From contig CAZMGV010000011.1 of assembly GCA_964565925.1 (NCBI GenBank), positions 1-64,000 of the forward strand: 64,000 bases of DNA, written 5' to 3'. Both the position numbers and the translations under genes were made by a program. A model generated the notes under the pieces. That model had not been told where the DNA came from and searched no databases. It saw nothing but the letters and a program-made list of their open reading frames with translations. This stretch comes from CAZMGV01 sp964565925. Lineage in GTDB: Bacteria > JAGRBM01 > JAHCIT01. Positions 1-8,334 of this stretch are shown piece by piece (position 1 is the first letter of the stretch; each line of letters starts with the position of its first letter).

Positions 1-134
1 TGGTAAAGGCTGTATTTCTGGTTCTTGCCTTCGCGGGGTACACAAGCCTTTGGCTGGCGATTCTGGCCGACACGGGCGCCTCTTTGGTTGTAATTGCGAA
101 CGGGCTCCGCCTGCTTCGGCCGGACGCGAAATGA
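1..134 (+). CDS. Heavy-metal P-type ATPase, C-terminal fragment (window edge)
   Basis: The frame from position 3 runs open from the window edge to a TGA at 132-134 and gives 43 residues. It contains LADTGASLVVIANGLRLLR, the last membrane helix and tail typical of CadA/ZntA/CopA-type metal exporters. The catalytic domains lie to the left, outside the window, so the metal cannot be told. The TG(A)S-L-(L/V)-V-x-NGLRL pattern is the basis of the call. It is followed by a minus-strand gene, so it ends its own transcription unit. Confidence 0.8.
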   Translation, partial: VKAVFLVLAFAGYTSLWLAILADTGASLVVIANGLRLLRPDAK

Positions 135-205
135 GTTGATAGCGTGATCGACTTTGCCTCATGTTGTTGTGAAGGTGCGCGTAGTACGTCATCCCGCCAA
201 ATCCT

Positions 206-538
206 CTATCGCGGTCCCAAAATGATCACGGACATCCCGAGCACACAAATCGTGCCACCGGTAACGTCCCACCGATCTGGTACTTGACCTTCGACCAGCC
301 ACATCCAGACAATCGCGACGGAAACGTAAACTCCGCCATAAGCCGCGTAGGTTCTTCCCGCGCCCGTAGGATGAAGAGTCAACAGCCATGAGAACGCAAA
401 TAACGCCAACGCGCCGGGCACAAGCAGCCATGCCGACTTTCCGTGCCGTAAGTATAGATACGGCAGATAGCATCCGAGTATCTCGGCACAGGCGGTAATC
501 ACAAAGAGTGCAGGGGTCTTAAAGTAAGTCGAAATCAC
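206..538 (-). CDS. ynfA: YnfA/UPF0060 family small membrane protein, copy 1
   Basis: This is a 110-residue, four-helix membrane protein of the UPF0060 family, related to small multidrug resistance proteins. It carries the family signatures AEILGCYLPYLYLR near the N-terminus, LTLHPTGAGRTYAAYGGVYV in the middle and a C-terminal GMSVII-GPR. I place the start at the GTG at 538 (GAGG 5 nt upstream), which gives the usual family length. An ATG at 595 in frame would add 19 residues with no family match. The substrate is unproven for most members. A second copy lies at 12537-12881. Confidence 0.8.
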   Translation of the reverse strand: MISTYFKTPALFVITACAEILGCYLPYLYLRHGKSAWLLVPGALALFAFSWLLTLHPTGAGRTYAAYGGVYVSVAIVWMWLVEGQVPDRWDVTGGTICVLGMSVIILGPR

Positions 539-795
539 AGAAGCCTCGCTAAGGCACGATATTTGCTGGATTGAGTCGAAGGCAACCGGGTCCAAAGCGG
601 TCGGTTCGGAATTTGCCTGACCTGCTCCCGCAAATTTGGCTAAACCGAGCGAAAGCCCAAACCGTCTGCCGGTGAATCCAGATTACCGCTCCTCAATGGA
701 TCTGCGAAACCATCACATCGATTTCGAACGACCTGTTTAGCGACAAGCAGCGATTATTGCAGCGTGACCGTGCTCTGGGATTTACAGTCGCGCTT

Positions 796-1251
796 TTATT
801 TCTCGAACCGATCGATGTCTCCGGGCTTGCGTAGCATTTTATCCACTTCGCCTAGATGCATCGTCTCGGTATAGATAAGTTCCCGTGCGTATTCCTCAAG
901 CATGACATCTTCGCCTTCCACGGCTTTTAGAAGTTCTTCGTAAAGTTTCAGCGTGGCGCGCTCATGGCTCAGCGCTTCGCGCAGGATGTCGCCGATATCG
1001 TGCTTCTGGGTTTCGAGCAACGGCCCGATCCCGAGCGACGGATGCGCGCCGAGAGTCGTTACCAGTTCGCCGGCTGTCTCTGCATGTTTGAGGGATTCGG
1101 CAGCCTGTCCGCGCAACCAGCTTACGATCGGAATCCGGTTATAACCGTAGACCATAAACGAGTAGTGGGTGTAGTGAATCGATCCGGCCAGCTCCATCTC
1201 CAGTATCTTGTTGATGAGCTGTACGGCCTTCTTACGCGTGCTGTCTTTCAT
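796..1251 (-). CDS. Bacterioferritin-like ferritin-fold protein
   Basis: This 151-aa four-helix ferritin-like protein has the expected dinuclear-iron ligand set in order: E20, E52 and H56 (ESLKH), E97, and E129/H132 (ETMH). Note the ESLKH spacing, one residue longer than the ExxH of classical Bfr. The GAHPS-IGPLLET-KHDI block is typical of the bacterioferritin subgroup found beside redox genes. No haem-binding Met is obvious, so it may be a haem-free ferritin or rubrerythrin-like protein. A GAGGAGT Shine-Dalgarno lies just upstream of the ATG. Its 3' end faces the YnfA gene; upstream lies nirK on the same strand, about 50 nt away, so co-transcription with nirK is possible. Confidence 0.8.
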   Translation of the reverse strand: MKDSTRKKAVQLINKILEMELAGSIHYTHYSFMVYGYNRIPIVSWLRGQAAESLKHAETAGELVTTLGAHPSLGIGPLLETQKHDIGDILREALSHERATLKLYEELLKAVEGEDVMLEEYARELIYTETMHLGEVDKMLRKPGDIDRFEK

Positions 1252-1271
1252 GAGTGACTCCTCGAAATAGT

Positions 1272-1287
1272 GTGTTTATTTATACAC
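1272..1287. promoter_or_regulatory. Small inverted repeat upstream of bacterioferritin-like gene
   Basis: GTGT-N8-ACAC (GTGTTTATTTATACAC) lies 21 nt upstream of the start codon, in the nirK-bfr gap. It could be an operator or part of an AT-rich promoter. Only the symmetry is seen and no regulator can be named. Confidence 0.3.
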
Positions 1288-1303
1288 GACGCGGATACTA
1301 GGT

Positions 1304-2455
1304 CTAGTGTCCCATCGAGTCGAACGCGGGGGGATCGTACAGGTCTTCAGGCCAGGAGCCGACCGGGTTATCCAGCGTCGGTCCCACCGCCGGCATAACG
1401 GTCAGCGTTCCAGCGGCACCTTTTGGAACCCGGAACAGTGCATGGTCGACAAATTGGTACATGCCAGGAACGGGCACCTGAAGTTCCATAACCACGGCGG
1501 AACCGGGCGGAACGCTCACGGTTTCCTCATTCCGGACAAAGTCATCCGGATGACCGGGATAGACCTTATCGAAAATCGCCCCGATCATGTGAAAGCTGGA
1601 TGTCTTGTTGGGGCCGGCATTGACGAAAAACAGCCGGACTTGATCATCCTGATTGACCGTTATTGCACTGCCGAAGATAGCCGGATCGGATAGCGCTTTG
1701 GCGTGCCCGTTAAACGAATAATAACTGGCCAGTTCATCCGAGGCCTTATCGTCGTCAAATACAAGCTCGGGTCCGTCGCCCCCGGAAACGCCGCCGTCTT
1801 CATCCGTTCCATTGGCTGCGTTCCGCTGGGACACGTACCAATCGCTCTGGCCTATATAGAATTCCTTGAAACCCGGTTCGAGACCGCCCGGGGGCTCCAC
1901 GAGAATCAGCCCGTACATTCCGTGTGCCACATGCTCCCAGGGCATCCCTTCGCCGGCGCAATGGTAAATATAGGCGCCCCGGCGCATAGCCTTGAAACGA
2001 AAGATTCTCGTCTCTCCGGGCTCCACATTGGTAACCGCAGCGCCACCGCCCGGCCCGATGGCCGCATGAAAATCAAGATTGTGCGGCTCGACGCTGTTCA
2101 AGTCGTTGGTGAACGTCACCTCCACCGTATCCCCTTCCATCACACGGATGAGCGGCCCCGGTACGGTTCCATTGAAGGTCCAGAAGGCATAACGCTTTCC
2201 TTCGGCGAGGTCAGCGATAACCTCCTTTGCGACAAGATTAACCTCTACCATGTCCGGGGTCGTCCGCAGGACCGGCGATCCGACCTCCCGTGGATCCTTG
2301 GCAGCGTATGTTCCACCGGACATTTCCATCGCGGCGCCCGAAGCTCCAGAACAGGCGGAGATTACGGCGAGAACAAGGCCCAGCAAAAGGAAACGGGCAC
2401 AATGGGCTAGTAGGATCAGGCGGCAACGGATTTTGGGCGTCGGTTCTGCATCCAT
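1304..2455 (-). CDS. nirK: Copper-containing nitrite reductase (NirK/AniA type), predicted lipoprotein
   Basis: This 383-aa two-cupredoxin-domain enzyme would reduce nitrite to nitric oxide in the periplasm. All active-site residues can be read. Type 1 Cu ligands are H125, C166, H175 and M180; type 2 Cu ligands are H130, H165 and H338; the catalytic acid-base pair is D128 and H289. The motifs HNLDFHAA, YHCAGEGMPW and VDHALFR match the AniA-like class. The N-terminus has a hydrophobic segment (about residues 12-34) ending in a lipobox, VISAC35, so outer-membrane anchoring is likely. The start region sits next to a Fur-like box (2482-2500), and the gene is divergent from an unknown gene at 2596. 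No NirV or NO reductase is nearby, so the fate of NO is not visible here. Confidence 0.9.
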   Translation of the reverse strand: MDAEPTPKIRCRLILLAHCARFLLLGLVLAVISACSGASGAAMEMSGGTYAAKDPREVGSPVLRTTPDMVEVNLVAKEVIADLAEGKRYAFWTFNGTVPGPLIRVMEGDTVEVTFTNDLNSVEPHNLDFHAAIGPGGGAAVTNVEPGETRIFRFKAMRRGAYIYHCAGEGMPWEHVAHGMYGLILVEPPGGLEPGFKEFYIGQSDWYVSQRNAANGTDEDGGVSGGDGPELVFDDDKASDELASYYSFNGHAKALSDPAIFGSAITVNQDDQVRLFFVNAGPNKTSSFHMIGAIFDKVYPGHPDDFVRNEETVSVPPGSAVVMELQVPVPGMYQFVDHALFRVPKGAAGTLTVMPAVGPTLDNPVGSWPEDLYDPPAFDSMGH

Positions 2456-2481
2456 TCCGGCATAATTCCATTATTGAATAC

Positions 2482-2500
2482 GATTATCAATATCATTAAT
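2482..2500. promoter_or_regulatory. Fur-box-like site, nirK side
   Basis: On the minus strand this reads ATTAATGATATTGATAATC, 14 of 19 matches to the palindromic consensus GATAATGATAATCATTATC by eye. It lies 27 nt upstream of the nirK start codon. The binding factor could be Fur or another NAT-repeat-binding relative. Confidence 0.55.
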
Positions 2501-2546
2501 TGTGAAGACTCTTTTACAGACCCATTAAATTCGCCGCCTTTATATT

Positions 2547-2565
2547 GATAATGATAACTAATATC
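2547..2565. promoter_or_regulatory. Fur-box-like site, 2596 gene side
   Basis: GATAATGATAACTAATATC matches 16 of 19 positions of the Fur consensus. It lies about 30 nt upstream of the start at 2596 and just upstream of that gene's GGAAGGA ribosome-binding site, so bound repressor would block it. With the site at 2482 it makes a divergent iron- (or metal-) responsive control region. Confidence 0.65.
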
Positions 2566-2595
2566 AATAATATAGGGGCGGAAGGATATTCACTC

Positions 2596-3042
2596 ATGTT
2601 CAAAATCCAGCCAGCCGCGGAACTCTCCGAGCGCCCGGTCCGTGTCGCCGCCCTGCGCGAACTCAACCTCATGCCGGAATCTTACGGCCAAACCGTCTCC
2701 CGGGAACGAATGTACGATCACATTGCGCTTATCCTGAGTCATCCGGAATACCGCCGGGTTCCGGCATGCAAGATGAACCCCGCCTGGAAAGCGGAGCCCG
2801 ACGGCGGGGGTATGCGGATCGTCATCTTTTCCCAGCAGACGGACGATGCCCTCTGGTCGGCCGTCGCCGCTGCGGCGGTGGATACCGATAAAATCACCCT
2901 ATGCGAGGTCATCTACCGCGCGGACGGAACCCAGATAGTCGAAGTTCGATGCGAAGGGCCCGGTCTGTGCGCCCGCCGTATAAATCTTGCGCTTGCTGAA
3001 CTGTTTCGCTCAAGCGCTATCATTTACGACCAGTCCTGCTGA
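2596..3042 (+). CDS. Unknown 148-aa protein divergent from nirK
   Basis: I do not recognise a family. The ATG at 2596 is preceded by GCGGAAGGA with 9-nt spacing. An in-frame ATG at 2545 would put the start inside or before the Fur-like box and lacks a ribosome-binding site, so it is not preferred. The protein is soluble-looking, with no signal peptide or membrane helix. It contains Cys in the contexts PACKMN, TLCEV, VRCEGPGLC and a C-terminal QSC, so metal or haem binding is possible but not shown. Its pairing with nirK across shared Fur-like boxes suggests a role in metal or nitrosative stress; that is inference. Confidence 0.7.
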   Translation: MFKIQPAAELSERPVRVAALRELNLMPESYGQTVSRERMYDHIALILSHPEYRRVPACKMNPAWKAEPDGGGMRIVIFSQQTDDALWSAVAAAAVDTDKITLCEVIYRADGTQIVEVRCEGPGLCARRINLALAELFRSSAIIYDQSC

Positions 3043-3316
3043 CTGAGGATTTGCGCTGAGTGACGGATCACTACGTCGTCATGGAAATGAGGCGCTGGAG
3101 TGCGATAACGGAATTTCGCTTTCGGGATGCCTAGAGGCGCAAGTCGTTGTCAACGCCAATGTCCGGGAGCGGGATCTGGGGGCGCCTGATTGAGGCCTAG
3201 CGCGCGGATCTGGACCGGATTACATCGCCAACTACGACAATCTTTCAGCCGCCGATCGGCCATAAGCCGCTGTAATCAATTCGGATTCTATTGATTAGGC
3301 GGCTGTCGCCATATTC
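3043..3316. other. Non-coding stretch, no supported gene
   Basis: No convincing gene, RNA or terminator is seen here. Short open frames are interrupted by stops and match nothing I know. The stretch ends at the left copy of the 49-bp repeat and may be a decayed junction. Confidence 0.5.
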
Positions 3317-3365
3317 AGCAGCCGGGTTTGTACTTCGTCCCGTACTCTCCGCCAATCTTCTATTC
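3317..3365 (+). repeat. 49-bp direct repeat, left copy (tRNA-Ser-like 3' end)
   Basis: This is identical over 49 nt to 24955-25003, in the same orientation. The core TCCCGTACTCTCCGCCA matches the T-stem and acceptor end plus CCA of many bacterial serine tRNAs, but the T loop is not intact and no tRNA body lies upstream. It overlaps the stop codon of the kdpE gene at 3360. The pair brackets a 21.6-kb block, as att sites of an integrated element would. Confidence 0.85.
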
Positions 3366-4058
3366 CGCCTTCAACCGGTACCCGACGCCCGTCTCGGTCA
3401 CAAGATAACGGGGGCGCGCGGGTTCAGTTTCGATCTTGTGCCTGAGCGAATGCATGTGCACCCGCAGGTATTCGAAGTGTTCCACGTAGTTCGGCCCCCA
3501 TACCTCCTTGAGGAGCTGGCGCTGGGTGACCACCTTGCCTGCGTTTTTCACCAGCATGGCCAGCAGCTTGAATTCGATGGGGGTCAGGTGGACTTCGCTG
3601 CCCCCGAGACTCACGACATGACCGGCCAGATCCACCTGAAGATCGCCTGTTTTGAAAACGGCTTCCGGTTCAGAGCGGCCGATGGAAACCTTTTGGCGGA
3701 GTGCCGCCCGTACACGGGCGAGCAGTTCCGCGATACCGAACGGCTTGGTGAGATAGTCGTTGGCTCCGGCGTCGAGCGCGACGACCTTGTCGTTCTCCTG
3801 GCCCCGGGCCGACAGTACGATAACGGGGACGACCGACCATTCCCGGAGCCGGCGCATGACCTCAAGGCCGTCCATGTCGGGCAGACCGAGATCCAGTATG
3901 ATCAGGTCAGGAGTGCGGGTGGCCGCTTCGGCCAGGCCGTCTTTACCTGTATGGGTCTCCAGGAACACGTAGCCGCTCGCCTCAAGCGACGCCTTGAGGA
4001 ACTTGCGAATCTGGCTATCGTCCTCGATGACCAGGATTGTGGCTGATGGTGCACCCAT
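3360..4058 (-). CDS. kdpE: KdpE-type response regulator, copy 1
   Basis: A 232-aa OmpR/PhoB-family regulator. The receiver domain has acidic pocket residues D13/D14, the predicted phosphoacceptor D56 in LIILDLGLPDMDG and a KPF lysine near residue 105. A C-terminal winged helix follows, with the KdpE-like ending LRHKIE-PARPRYLVTETGVGYRL. It is the last gene of the first kdp operon, 136 nt downstream of a second KdpE. Two tandem KdpE genes with one KdpD are unusual; which one KdpD phosphorylates is not visible. Its last codons run into the 49-bp repeat. Confidence 0.9.
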   Translation of the reverse strand: MGAPSATILVIEDDSQIRKFLKASLEASGYVFLETHTGKDGLAEAATRTPDLIILDLGLPDMDGLEVMRRLREWSVVPVIVLSARGQENDKVVALDAGANDYLTKPFGIAELLARVRAALRQKVSIGRSEPEAVFKTGDLQVDLAGHVVSLGGSEVHLTPIEFKLLAMLVKNAGKVVTQRQLLKEVWGPNYVEHFEYLRVHMHSLRHKIETEPARPRYLVTETGVGYRLKAE

Positions 4059-4194
4059 TCAGTTGAAAGCCTAGTCGATAAAGGGGCCTGGAACAGGGGG
4101 ATTTCCAGCCGGCATTTGTCTGCCACGTGCCATGCCAACCGCTCGAAAACGGCCGCCCGAGTCCTATCCGGCCGCGTATAAGATGGCACAATCC

Positions 4195-4899
4195 CTACTC
4201 GATGTTTATCCGGTACCCGACCCCTGTTTCCGTGACGATGTAGCGGGGCCGTCTCAGATCGGTTTCTAGTTTCCGGCGCAACTGATGCATATGTACCCGT
4301 AGATTCTGGTTCCGGTCGCCCGGCATCGGCCCCCACAGTTCCTGAACAAGCTGCAACTGGGTGACAATTCTACCTCCACGGCGGATCAGAGTCGCCAGCA
4401 GCTTGTACTCGTTCGGCGTCAGGTGGATGTTGTCGCCGTTCAACGTGACCGTATGGGACGACAGATCGACGACGAGCCCTCCGGCTCTGAACACGGGTTC
4501 CGGTTCCGGCTGCTGCTGAATTGTACTGCGCCTGATCGCCGCGCGCACGCGGGCGAGCAGTTCCCCTGAACTGAACGGTTTGGTCAGATAATCGTCAGCG
4601 CCGGCATCTAGGGAGTTCACCTTGTCCGTTTCGCGGTCCCGTGCCGACAGTACAAGTATAGCGACTTCCGACCACTCGCGGATCCGCCGGATCACGTCCA
4701 TACCGTCCATGTCAGGCAGGCCCAGATCGAGTATTACCAGATCCGGGTTACAGGATGCCGTCTCCGCGATGGCCACTTTCCCGGCGGCGGCCTGAACAAC
4801 CGAATAACCGTGTTCTTCCAGGGATACTTTCAGGAATTTCCCGAGCCGGTAGTCATCCTCCACCGTCAGGATTTTCACCGTCTGGGAATCCGTTTTCAT
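4195..4899 (-). CDS. kdpE: KdpE-type response regulator, copy 2
   Basis: A 234-aa OmpR-family regulator with phosphoacceptor D58 (LVILDLGLPDMDG) and a winged-helix output domain ending in RRPRYIVTETGVGYRI. It starts 5 nt after the kdpD stop, so it is the closest partner of the kinase and probably translationally coupled. No strong Shine-Dalgarno is seen, consistent with coupling. It would activate kdp transcription when K+ is limiting or turgor falls. Confidence 0.92.
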   Translation of the reverse strand: MKTDSQTVKILTVEDDYRLGKFLKVSLEEHGYSVVQAAAGKVAIAETASCNPDLVILDLGLPDMDGMDVIRRIREWSEVAILVLSARDRETDKVNSLDAGADDYLTKPFSSGELLARVRAAIRRSTIQQQPEPEPVFRAGGLVVDLSSHTVTLNGDNIHLTPNEYKLLATLIRRGGRIVTQLQLVQELWGPMPGDRNQNLRVHMHQLRRKLETDLRRPRYIVTETGVGYRINIE

Positions 4900-4904
4900 G
4901 ATTC

Positions 4905-7616
4905 TCAGTCGAGATAGGGCCCGGGAACCGGTGCATTTTCCGGTATCGGAAGGGTAAATCTGAAGACGGCACCGCCACCCGGCCGGTTTTCCGCCCAGAT
5001 GCGGCCACCATGCACCATTACAACCGCCTTGCAGATCGCAAGACCCAGGCCCGTGCCGGGGCGGCTTGAGGACGTCGGGCCACGATAAAACTTGTCGAAC
5101 ACCTTCTCCAGGTCGGCCTGTGCGAGCCCCGGTCCCCGGTCGGCGACCTCGAAGGCGACTTCGTTACCCGTCAGTTTTGCGCTCACTTCGAGCGGGGATT
5201 CTGGCGGCGTGTAATTAAGCGCGTTTTCCACCAGATTCGAAATCACCTGTTCGATCAGGACGGCGTCGATCGGTACCATCGGGAGATCGGATGGAACGGA
5301 AATCTTCACGGTCCGTCCCTTCAGCTGCGGATCGAGCCGTGCAAGCGTGGATCCGATCACTTCCTCGATCGGTTGCAACTCCTTGTTCACCGTCGCATGC
5401 GGGGTCTCCAGCCGCGTCATATCAAGCAGGTCGCCGACGAGGCGGTCCAGACGCTGGGCATCCTGATAGATCGAGAGAAGCAGATCGTGCTGAACGTCCG
5501 GGGCAAGCCGGGTTTCTTTTTCCAGCAAACTGCTTGCAGCCCCGGTAATCGTCGCGAGCGGCGTGCGCAGGTCGTGAGAGACGGACGAGAGCAGCGTGTT
5601 ACGCACCTGTTCGGCCTCCACTCTCGTCTGCGCCCGGCGGGTTTCATCGGCGTAACGTTCCCGTTCCAGCGCGACCGCGATCTGGTGAGCAAAAGTTTCC
5701 AGAAGATGGCGTTGCGTGGGATCGATCAGCTTATGCGCCTCGGCCGGCCGCAGGTACAGTACACCTATCGGTCCGGTGCTGGAAATAAGCGGCACGTAGA
5801 GCGCGGCCGTACCCTCAAGAGTCCCGGTCCCCAGCCCCGCGAGCTTGCCGTTCTGAAACGCCCAGTCGGCTATCCGCTGGTGGTCGACAGAACTGGCGAG
5901 CGCTTCCGATTTCCCGGCCCTTACAATCAGGCGCCCGCCGGCGTCCGGAAGCAGGATCGCAGCCTCGCTTTCGAAGATCATGCCGACGTGCTGGACCGCC
6001 AGGTCCAGCAGCAGCCGGATTTCAGTTGTTCCCGCCAGATCCCGGAGCATGGAATAGAGGGCGCCGGTCCGGTGCTCCCGGTCCCTCGCGAGTTCGGCCT
6101 GGTCACGGTTCCGGATCGTCAGCGTGCTGATCAGGATACCCGTCACCGCCATACCGAAAAACACGATGATGTACTGGGAATCATGAACGGTGAACCTGAG
6201 ATAGGGAGGAACGAAGAAAAAATCGTAACAGGCAACGCTCAGGACCGTCGTCCATATGGACGGCCCTCTCCGGTAGAGAGATGACGCCCCGACGACGAGC
6301 AGCAAGTAAAAGATCAAAATGATCTCGTTGTTGAGGTAACCGAATACCAGTTTTCCGAACAGGGTCACTATGGCGACCGCGGCTGTGGTCCAGAAATAGG
6401 CGTATGTGTTCCGGTCGGAGTCCTTTTCTTCTTCCGTCGGTTCCGGACCGACGGGCGCCAGCGAAGTGACCTCTCCGCGAATCGCATGAATCTCTATTTC
6501 GCCGCTCTGAAGCGCGAGCCGGTCGATGATCGATCCGAATATCCGGTCACGCAGGGTCCGCCGGAGCGGCTTCCCGACGACGATGCGGGTCGCATTGCGC
6601 AGACGGGCGTAGTGGATGATCTCGTCGGCGACGTTGAAGCCCGTCATCGACACCGTTTCGCTCCCGAGCTGTTCGCCAAGTTGCAGCGCCTTGATCGCGT
6701 ATTCGCGGTCCTGCCTCGAGAGCTGGAACTGCGACGGGGTTTCGACAAACAGGGTGATCCATTCGGCCTTGACCCGGTCGGCAATGCGCTTCGCAGCACG
6801 GACCACGTTTACCGCATTGGGACTTGCACTGACGCAGGCGATAATCCGTTCGGTCACGGGCCAGGTTTCGGTGCGGGCTTCGCTGCTCCGGTACTGCTGG
6901 ACGTCCTTGTCCACACGGCGGGCGACTTCCCGAAGGGCGAGTTCCCGGAGCGCCGTCAGGCGCGACTTCTTGAAGAAATTGTCGGCAGCGAGTTCCGCCT
7001 GCTTGGTCAGGTAGACCTTGCCCTCTTTCAGGCGGACCAGCAGGTCCTCGGCGGGCAGATCGACCAGCTCGATTTCATCGGCCAGATCGAGCGCCGAATC
7101 CGGTACCGTTTCCCGGACGACGACACCCGTGATCTGCCCCACGACGTCATTCAGGCTTTCCACATGCTGGATATTCAGCGCCGTGTAGACGTCGATACCT
7201 GCTGCGAGCAGTTCTGCGATATCCTGCCAGCGCTTGTCGTGCAGGGACCCCGGAACGTTCGTATGGGCCAGTTCGTCCACAATGATCAGTTGGGGCTTGC
7301 GTTCCAGCGCGGCGGCGAGATCGAACTCCTTGAGGGTCATTCCCTTGTAATGGAATACCTTTCGGGGAAGCGCCTCCAGGCCTTCGATCAGGGCCTCGGT
7401 TTCTTTGCGCCCGTGGGTCTCGACAAGACCCACAATGACATCGGTGCCGCTCGCCTTGCGGGACCGTGCCTCGAGCAGCATCCCGTAGGTCTTGCCCACA
7501 CCGGCGTTCGCGCCGAGGAAGATTTTGAACTTCCCCCGGCGCGCCGACCGCTCCTCCCGCTGGACGCGGGCTAGCAGCGCATCTGGATCCGGTCGCTTTT
7601 CTTCGTCGTCCATCAA
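4905..7616 (-). CDS. kdpD: KdpD sensor histidine kinase
   Basis: This 903-aa membrane kinase controls the kdp genes. In order it has the KdpD N-terminal domain with Walker A GANAGVGKT (residues 35-43) and VDELAHTN, a Usp-like domain (about 250-380), four membrane helices (about 400-505), a GAF-like domain (about 530-660), a HisKA domain with phospho-acceptor H681 in SVSHDLRTP, and a HATPase domain with NLVENALNY, DRGPGLA and GTGLGLAI. It overlaps kdpC by 4 nt (ATGA) upstream and is followed by kdpE copy 2. It is the only KdpD in the window, although there are two Kdp pumps and three KdpE proteins. Confidence 0.95.
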   Translation of the reverse strand: MMDDEEKRPDPDALLARVQREERSARRGKFKIFLGANAGVGKTYGMLLEARSRKASGTDVIVGLVETHGRKETEALIEGLEALPRKVFHYKGMTLKEFDLAAALERKPQLIIVDELAHTNVPGSLHDKRWQDIAELLAAGIDVYTALNIQHVESLNDVVGQITGVVVRETVPDSALDLADEIELVDLPAEDLLVRLKEGKVYLTKQAELAADNFFKKSRLTALRELALREVARRVDKDVQQYRSSEARTETWPVTERIIACVSASPNAVNVVRAAKRIADRVKAEWITLFVETPSQFQLSRQDREYAIKALQLGEQLGSETVSMTGFNVADEIIHYARLRNATRIVVGKPLRRTLRDRIFGSIIDRLALQSGEIEIHAIRGEVTSLAPVGPEPTEEEKDSDRNTYAYFWTTAAVAIVTLFGKLVFGYLNNEIILIFYLLLVVGASSLYRRGPSIWTTVLSVACYDFFFVPPYLRFTVHDSQYIIVFFGMAVTGILISTLTIRNRDQAELARDREHRTGALYSMLRDLAGTTEIRLLLDLAVQHVGMIFESEAAILLPDAGGRLIVRAGKSEALASSVDHQRIADWAFQNGKLAGLGTGTLEGTAALYVPLISSTGPIGVLYLRPAEAHKLIDPTQRHLLETFAHQIAVALERERYADETRRAQTRVEAEQVRNTLLSSVSHDLRTPLATITGAASSLLEKETRLAPDVQHDLLLSIYQDAQRLDRLVGDLLDMTRLETPHATVNKELQPIEEVIGSTLARLDPQLKGRTVKISVPSDLPMVPIDAVLIEQVISNLVENALNYTPPESPLEVSAKLTGNEVAFEVADRGPGLAQADLEKVFDKFYRGPTSSSRPGTGLGLAICKAVVMVHGGRIWAENRPGGGAVFRFTLPIPENAPVPGPYLD

Positions 7617-8311
7617 TTACCTGCCGGTGGTGCCGCCGGCGCCTGCGTTCCGGTACCCGGAGCCGTTGCCGGTGCATCTGCCGGAACGGTGGCTGGCGGA
7701 AGCGTTTCGGCAGCCGGTGCGGGTGCCGCTACCGGCACGCCCGTTTTACTGTCAAGCTCAAGGTTCAGCTCGAGCACGTTCACGCCCGGTTCGCCGAGAA
7801 CACCCAGCGAGCGGCCGTCGGTGTGGCGGTCGATCATCTGCGCCACCGCTGACGGGTCCAGCTTCCTGAGCCGCGCGATGCGGGGCGCCTGGTACTGGGC
7901 CGCAGCGATACTGATGTGCGGGTCGAGACCGCTGCCCGAGCTGGTGACGAGGTCAACCGGGACCTTGTCGGTATTGTCAGGATCGGCCGACTGTAGCGCA
8001 GCAATGCGGCCCTGGACGGCATCGTGCAGCGCGGGATTCAGCGGACCCAGGTTCGAACCGGACGACGCCGCCGAGTTATACGGTACTGGTCCCGTCGCGG
8101 ACAGCCGCCCCCAGAAATAGGCGGGATCGTCGAACTGCTGGCCGATGAGACTGGAGCCGACCACTTTACCGTCCTTCTCGATCAGGCTGCCGTTCGCTTT
8201 ACCAGGCATCGTCACCTGCGCAATCGCAGTAATCGCCAGCGGGTAGAGGACGCCAAGCAGCACTGTCAGTACGAGATTGGCAATAATCGCCTTTTTAATA
8301 TGTTCACCCAT
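7613..8311 (-). CDS. kdpC: KdpC, K+-transporting ATPase subunit C, with C-terminal extension (system 1)
   Basis: A 232-aa single-span protein that stabilises the KdpFABC K+ pump. The ATG at 8311 is chosen because AAGGAG lies 7 nt upstream; the frame opens 13 codons earlier. After the N-terminal helix come KdpC signatures: VVGSSLIGQQFDDP-YFWGR, ATGPVPYNSAASSGSN and LVTSSGSGLDPHIS. Beyond the point where KdpC of system 2 (191 aa) ends there is an extra tail of about 45 residues rich in Ala, Pro and Thr. Such a tail is not part of the core fold. It overlaps kdpD by 4 nt. Confidence 0.93.
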   Translation of the reverse strand: MGEHIKKAIIANLVLTVLLGVLYPLAITAIAQVTMPGKANGSLIEKDGKVVGSSLIGQQFDDPAYFWGRLSATGPVPYNSAASSGSNLGPLNPALHDAVQGRIAALQSADPDNTDKVPVDLVTSSGSGLDPHISIAAAQYQAPRIARLRKLDPSAVAQMIDRHTDGRSLGVLGEPGVNVLELNLELDSKTGVPVAAPAPAAETLPPATVPADAPATAPGTGTQAPAAPPAGN

Positions 8312-8334
8312 GAGGATACTCCTTCTTTTGGCGA

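Noticed and set aside
3317..3365. An intact tRNA-Ser gene
   Set aside because: Only the acceptor/T-stem-like end is present. There is no matching 5' acceptor strand, D arm or anticodon arm in the 100 nt on either side of either copy.
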